DNA of 7,774 bases from Actinomycetes bacterium (lineage in GTDB: Bacteria > Actinomycetota > Actinomycetes > Actinomycetales > Cellulomonadaceae). The notes under the pieces were generated by a model. That model ran no database searches. It was not told where the DNA came from and saw only the letters and a list, made by a program, of their open reading frames with translations. This document shows positions 4,702-7,774 of this stretch, in pieces. A program made the translations under genes and the position numbers. The stretch lies in the NCBI GenBank assembly GCA_023462275.1, contig JAEWYD010000118.1, forward strand, positions 1 through 7,774, given 5' to 3'. Within the stretch, counting starts at the first letter, position 1, and each line of letters opens with the position of its first letter.

Positions 4702-6608
4702 GGGAAGTAGGCGGACGACCCCGCCCAGCTCGGCCAGTACGGGTACGGCACCGTCTGCTCGATGGTGTACCCGGCCATGCCGTTCTCTTCCCAGGAGACG
4801 TACTTCGTGTGCGCCGCGTCGGCCCAGCGGACGAAGATCGCGGCGTGGCCGTAGTTGCCCGACGCGGTGTTCAGCATGATGTCGCCGGGCTGCAGGTCCT
4901 CCTTGCCGATGCGGTGGAGCACCTGCGGCAGCGTGCCGGTCACCAGGCTCGTCGGCAGGCCCAGGGCCATCGAGACGAAGCCGGAGCAGTCCTGTCGGTA
5001 CGTGCCGTACTGGTTCGTGTACGAGCTGCCCTGGTTGTAGGGCACGCGCGCGTCGATCCATGACTGGGCCCGGGTGAGCACGGCGTTGCCGCTCGGCGGG
5101 CTGGGCGGCGGGCTGCACGCCGGCGTGACCGGGTTGGTGCTGCCCGTCTCGATGTCGACGTCGGCCACGTAGTAGCCGTCGCTGACCTTGTACCAGAGGT
5201 CGTCCCAGCCGCCGCCGGGCAGGTACGGGCTGAAGTACCCCTGCACGGCCTGGCCGTGCGTGTAGCAGGTCAGGGTCAGGCGGGCGCCCGCCGCGTACGT
5301 CCCGCTCTGCGTCGACGTCAGGCTCGCGGCGGACATGCGCTGCGTCGTCGCCATGACGGTCGCGTTGGTCGTGCTCGTGGGGGACGAGCCGGGGCAGCGG
5401 TCGACCACCGGCTCCAGGGTGCCCGTCTCCAGGTCGATGTCGGCGACGAAGTACCCGTCGCTGACCTGGTACCACATGCTGTCCCACCCGCCGTTGCCGA
5501 CGTAGGGGCTGAAGTAGCCCTGCACCGACTGCCCGGTGCGGTAGCAGACGAGGTTCAGCCGGGCGCCCGCCTCGTACCAGCCGGCCTGGGTCGAGCTCAG
5601 CGTCGCGTCCGACATGCGCTGCGTGCGGACGGCCACGACGCCCTGCGGGGCCGGCGCGGGGACGGTGGACGTGGGGCTGCTCGTCCGGCTCGTCGACGCG
5701 TACCCGGCCTTCGTGCCCGTCACCGTGACCGTGAGGGCCTTGCCGACGTCGTTGGCGGTGACCGTGTAGCTCGGGCCGGTGGCGCCGGCGATCGCCGTGC
5801 CCGCCGCGGCCCACTGGTAGGTGAGCGCGACGCCCGACGGCGCCCAGGTGCCCGGCTGGGCGGTCAGGACGGACCCGACGGCGACCGTCCCGGCGATCGT
5901 CGGCATCGGTGCGGTGAGTGGCGGCGTGCCGCGGGGCTTCAGGGACTGCGCGCGGTACAGGAACGCGGCCATCGCCTGGCGCTCCACGTTCGCGCCCGGG
6001 TGGAACGTGCCGTCGGGGTAGCCGGTGGTGACGCCCGTGCTCGCCAGCCACTCGACCTCGGCCCGGAACGGGGCGCCGGGCGGGACGTCACCGAATCGCG
6101 CGGCCGTGGGCGGCGTGAATGCGGGTGAGCCGGCGAATCGGTACAGGAATGCGGCCATCGCCTGCCGGGACACCGCCTCGAGCGGGTGGAACCCGCCGTC
6201 GGGGTAGCCCGTCGTGATGCCCTGCGCGGCGAGCCACGAGATCTCCGTGTAGAACGGGCTCGAGGTGGGCACGTCGGAAAATCGCGCGCTCGCGGGCGGC
6301 GTGTAGGCAGGTCGCCCGGCGTACCTGTACAGGAATGCGGCCATCGCCTGCCGCTCGACGCTCGCAGCCGGGTGGAACGTCCCGTCGGGGAACCCGGTCG
6401 TGATCGACTCACCCGCCAGCCAGGTGATCTCGGCGTAGAACGGCGCCGACGGCGGCACGTCGCCGAACCCCGAGGTCACGGGCGCCAGCGACGCGCCGAC
6501 GGGCGGTGGCTCGACGGCCACCGCGGTCTGCCCGCCCACCGGCGCGAGACCCGTGAGCGTCACGGCGACGCCTACCAGTACCGCCCACCACGACCGTGCG
6601 CGAGCCAT
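4686..6608 (-). CDS. Secreted SLH-domain protein with C-terminal NlpC/P60 peptidase domain
   Basis: A 640-residue exported protein, probably a cell-wall-bound peptidoglycan hydrolase. In order: signal peptide (RAR, WWAVLVGVAVTLTGLA, likely cleavage after AVA near 31); three SLH repeats (about 47-97, 109-160, 171-222), each with an F-x-DVP opening, TTGxPDGxFHP and RQAMAAFLYR; an Ig-like domain (about 234-314; PGTWAPSG, YQW, DVGKALTVTVTG); two Cys-paired repeats (324-405, 416-498); a proline-rich linker; and an NlpC/P60 domain (about 509-640). Visible catalytic residues are Cys541 in QDCSGFVS and His588 in NYGHAAIF. The third polar residue is unclear, with E607, E608 and N609 as candidates. SLH domains in other bacteria hold proteins on secondary wall polymers. 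NlpC/P60 enzymes usually cut gamma-D-Glu-diamino acid bonds; an amidase-like specificity is not excluded. ATG 6608 was chosen over upstream in-frame starts for its AGGGAGGG site and the signal peptide. Confidence 0.9.
   Translation of the reverse strand: MARARSWWAVLVGVAVTLTGLAPVGGQTAVAVEPPPVGASLAPVTSGFGDVPPSAPFYAEITWLAGESITTGFPDGTFHPAASVERQAMAAFLYRYAGRPAYTPPASARFSDVPTSSPFYTEISWLAAQGITTGYPDGGFHPLEAVSRQAMAAFLYRFAGSPAFTPPTAARFGDVPPGAPFRAEVEWLASTGVTTGYPDGTFHPGANVERQAMAAFLYRAQSLKPRGTPPLTAPMPTIAGTVAVGSVLTAQPGTWAPSGVALTYQWAAAGTAIAGATGPSYTVTANDVGKALTVTVTGTKAGYASTSRTSSPTSTVPAPAPQGVVAVRTQRMSDATLSSTQAGWYEAGARLNLVCYRTGQSVQGYFSPYVGNGGWDSMWYQVSDGYFVADIDLETGTLEPVVDRCPGSSPTSTTNATVMATTQRMSAASLTSTQSGTYAAGARLTLTCYTHGQAVQGYFSPYLPGGGWDDLWYKVSDGYYVADVDIETGSTNPVTPACSPPPSPPSGNAVLTRAQSWIDARVPYNQGSSYTNQYGTYRQDCSGFVSMALGLPTSLVTGTLPQVLHRIGKEDLQPGDIMLNTASGNYGHAAIFVRWADAAHTKYVSWEENGMAGYTIEQTVPYPYWPSWAGSSAYFPYRRS
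5115..5639 (-). repeat. Two tandem Cys-paired domain repeats in the SLH protein
   Basis: The protein carries two copies of a 78-residue motif exactly 93 residues (279 bases) apart, about 65% identical by direct alignment (51 of 78). Shared blocks are TQRMS, AGARL, VQGYFSPY, GGWD, WY-VSDGY and VAD-D-ETG. Each copy has two cysteines (355/405 and 448/498), suggesting one disulfide per unit outside the cell. They sit where SH3-like wall-binding modules commonly lie in NlpC/P60 proteins, so substrate or wall binding is a reasonable guess. I cannot name the domain family with confidence. Confidence 0.75.
5943..6470 (-). repeat. Three SLH repeats with a 186-bp period
   Basis: The three SLH units recur at exactly 62 residues (186 bases). 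The block encoding AMAAFLYR is nearly identical at the DNA level in all three (the plus-strand string TACAGGAA begins at 5956, 6142 and 6328). This points to duplication within the gene or strong conservation. Three units are the usual number for a functional SLH wall-binding module. Confidence 0.85.
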
Positions 6609-6612
6609 GACG

Positions 6613-6620
6613 CCCTCCCT
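6613..6620 (-). promoter_or_regulatory. Ribosome binding site of the SLH gene
   Basis: The minus strand reads AGGGAGGG, with the GGAGG core ending five bases before the ATG at 6608. It fixes the start directly ahead of the signal peptide and argues against the 57-residue Arg/Pro-rich upstream extension. Confidence 0.75.
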
Positions 6621-6760
6621 GACGAGTCCCTGCCGGACGGGACGACTCAATCGCGGGCGCGGATGCGATTCAACGGCCTGCGCGTCACCACTTGTGGGGA
6701 CTGCCGGAGCCGATTCCGCCTCGTCACCATGGGGCCGACGGCGCCGTCGTGGAATGCCCG

Positions 6761-6780
6761 TCTCGCACGAATCTCGCACG
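6761..6780. repeat. Tandem 9-base direct repeat in the divergent intergenic region
   Basis: TCTCGCACG occurs twice with an 11-base period (6761-6769 and 6772-6780), about one helical turn apart, 42-61 bases upstream of the ATG at 6822. This spacing fits tandem protein binding on one DNA face, but two short copies in GC-rich DNA can be chance. The rest of the 213-base gap (6609-6821) shows no promoter hexamers I would defend for either gene. Confidence 0.3.
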
Positions 6781-6808
6781 CATCGCGCAGGGCGACCGGC
6801 GCGACATC

Positions 6809-6814
6809 AGGAGG
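6809..6814 (+). promoter_or_regulatory. Ribosome binding site of the 303-residue protein gene
   Basis: AGGAGG lies seven bases before the ATG at 6822. It decides this start against the much longer in-frame reading that begins inside the SLH gene on the opposite strand. Confidence 0.75.
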
Positions 6815-6821
6815 AATCGAC

Positions 6822-7733
6822 ATGGGCCTGTTCTCGAGGAAGAACGACGCACCGGCAGCGGCGTCAGCGGCGCCCGCCGCGGAGTCCCGGCTCGTGAGCC
6901 CGGGCCTGCCCGCCACGCACCCGCGGCAGCTGGCCCACGACCTGCTCGTCGGCACCGGCCTCGGCGTCGCGCTGCGGGGTCCCGGCCCGGTCGCCGACTG
7001 CTTCCGTGCGCTCGCCGAGGCGTCCCCGGCGCTCCTGGAGTCGGAGGCCGTCGGCGCCGGCTTCGGGACCGTGCGGCAGGACCCGGCCGGCCTCTGGATG
7101 GCCTGGTCCAGCGCGTCCGGCTCGGCGATCGTGTACTGCGCCATGCCGGACTCCGACCCCGGCTTCGTGCTGCACCACGTGACGGACCCGATCATGTCCG
7201 TGCGCGGGCGCTTCGGTGGCGACCTGATCTGCCTGGGCGCGTCGTCGGACGCCGCGCTCGTCGAGATCATCAACACCGGCGAGCTCGTGCCCGTCTGGGA
7301 CCTGCCGGGCCTCGAGCACCGGCGACCCGCCGAGGCCCCGCCGCTGTCGCTCGGGTACCGTGCCCTGGCCGACGCCGTGCGCGAGACCCTGCTGAGCAGC
7401 GGCGGCGAGCAGCTCGACGGGGACATGGTCAAGGCGACCGTCGGCACCGGCGACGGCCGGTCCCAGCTCCTCTTCGTGGCGCTCCAGCCGCGGATCCTCC
7501 TGCTCTCGCCGATCGCGCACACCGTCGACGGCGCGCTGCCGCCCGTGCTGCGGTCGCTCGACCGCGGCCCCTACGACCTGGACGTCGTCGCCGACCTCGT
7601 CGTCCTGGTCGAGGCTGTCGAGGACCAGGTGCCCATGGCGCTGACGGCCGACGACGTCATCGGCAAGGCGGTCGAGCTCGCCCGCTTCGCCGACCGGGTC
7701 GAGGCGAGCATCTCCGCCGCCGACGACCTGTAG
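6822..7733 (+). CDS. Cytoplasmic protein of unknown function, possible YbjN-like C-terminal half
   Basis: I do not recognise this 303-residue protein with certainty. It begins MGLFSRK followed by an Ala-rich, low-complexity stretch (to about 22) and has no signal peptide or clear transmembrane segment. The region 35-160 mixes helix-like (HPRQLAHDLLVG, DCFRALAEASPALLE) and strand-like segments (LWMAWSS, SAIVYCAM). A second alpha/beta half runs from about 176 to 299. Its end, ADLVVLVEAVEDQVPMALTA followed by a helix ending RFADRVEAS, resembles the close of YbjN/type III secretion chaperone-like domains (strand, 'Pm-Lt-dd', helix ending 'aDr-e'). That resemblance is a pattern impression from memory, not a search result. 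The gene stands alone in the window, divergent from the SLH gene and followed by a hairpin, so neighbours give no functional clue. Confidence 0.85.
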   Translation: MGLFSRKNDAPAAASAAPAAESRLVSPGLPATHPRQLAHDLLVGTGLGVALRGPGPVADCFRALAEASPALLESEAVGAGFGTVRQDPAGLWMAWSSASGSAIVYCAMPDSDPGFVLHHVTDPIMSVRGRFGGDLICLGASSDAALVEIINTGELVPVWDLPGLEHRRPAEAPPLSLGYRALADAVRETLLSSGGEQLDGDMVKATVGTGDGRSQLLFVALQPRILLLSPIAHTVDGALPPVLRSLDRGPYDLDVVADLVVLVEAVEDQVPMALTADDVIGKAVELARFADRVEASISAADDL

Positions 7734-7740
7734 CGCGGCG

Positions 7741-7766
7741 CGGCCCGCGGCGGGACGCGCGGGCCG
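7741..7766 (+). terminator. Hairpin after the 303-residue protein gene
   Basis: Perfect 9-base arms (CGGCCCGCG at 7741-7749 and CGCGGGCCG at 7758-7766) enclose an 8-base loop, starting seven bases after the TAG stop. There is no U-tract, as with the hairpins at the left edge. Termination is inferred from the position and stem strength. Confidence 0.45.
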
Positions 7767-7774
7767 GTCAGACC

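Noticed and set aside
3364..6051. An 895-codon minus-strand open frame across the SRPBCC operon and the SLH gene
   Set aside because: It is out of frame with the SLH gene and antisense to the operon. Its translation is His/Arg/Gly-rich low complexity without a signal or a recognisable fold.
6626..6643. GTCCC/GGGAC inverted repeat in the leader of the SLH gene
   Set aside because: The arms are only five bases with alternative pairings nearby; such matches are common by chance in this base composition.
6609..6779. A 57-residue N-terminal extension of the SLH protein
   Set aside because: It is Arg/Pro-rich and would bury the signal peptide, while AGGGAGGG stands immediately before the ATG at 6608.
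6186..6821. Long upstream extension of the 303-residue protein
   Set aside because: Most of it is antisense to the SLH repeats with Arg/Gly-rich translation, and AGGAGG precedes the ATG at 6822.
1..7774. Defence island, mobile element, CRISPR or biosynthetic cluster
   Set aside because: No transposase, integrase, nuclease-helicase pair, toxin-antitoxin pair, spaced repeats or biosynthetic enzyme is present; the five genes look like ordinary chromosomal functions.

Overview
The window comes from a very GC-rich genome with strong third-position G/C codon bias, GTG as well as ATG starts, and purine-rich Shine-Dalgarno sites. The secreted proteins are multidomain, with S-layer homology (SLH), bacterial Ig-like, lamin-tail and NlpC/P60 modules. 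This combination suggests a high-GC Gram-positive actinobacterium, perhaps of the Cellulomonas/Isoptericola type. The lineage is an inference from style, not from a marker gene.

Five protein-coding genes fill almost the whole window. Reading left to right: (1) a minus-strand gene (67-3129) for a secreted ExeM/NucH-type nuclease with lamin-tail, OB-like, endonuclease/exonuclease/phosphatase and two Ig-like domains, followed by GC-rich hairpins at the left edge; (2) a 279-base divergent intergenic region holding a 19-bp palindrome and an AT-rich promoter with a perfect 16-bp palindrome; (3) a plus-strand two-gene operon (3409-3873 and 3901-4701) encoding a small SRPBCC/AHSA1-type protein and an ArsR-type helix-turn-helix protein fused to its own SRPBCC domain; (4) a convergent minus-strand gene (4686-6608), whose end overlaps the regulator gene by 16 bases, for a secreted protein with three SLH repeats, an Ig-like domain, two 93-residue-period Cys-paired repeats and a C-terminal NlpC/P60 peptidase domain; (5) after a 213-base divergent gap, a plus-strand gene (6822-7733) for a cytoplasmic protein of unknown function with a possible YbjN-like C-terminal half, followed by a hairpin.

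Two genes make exported proteins that would act outside the membrane: DNA/RNA degradation, and peptidoglycan cleavage by an enzyme held on the wall. The middle operon looks like a self-contained ligand-sensing module: the regulator probably binds the palindrome placed between the -35 and -10 elements and so controls itself and its SRPBCC partner. I see no sequence evidence that the operon controls its neighbours. I found no tRNA, rRNA, CRISPR, transposase, integrase or phage gene, and no clear undescribed system. The most testable items are the operator/promoter, the unassigned 19-bp palindrome, and the architecture of the SLH-NlpC/P60 protein.
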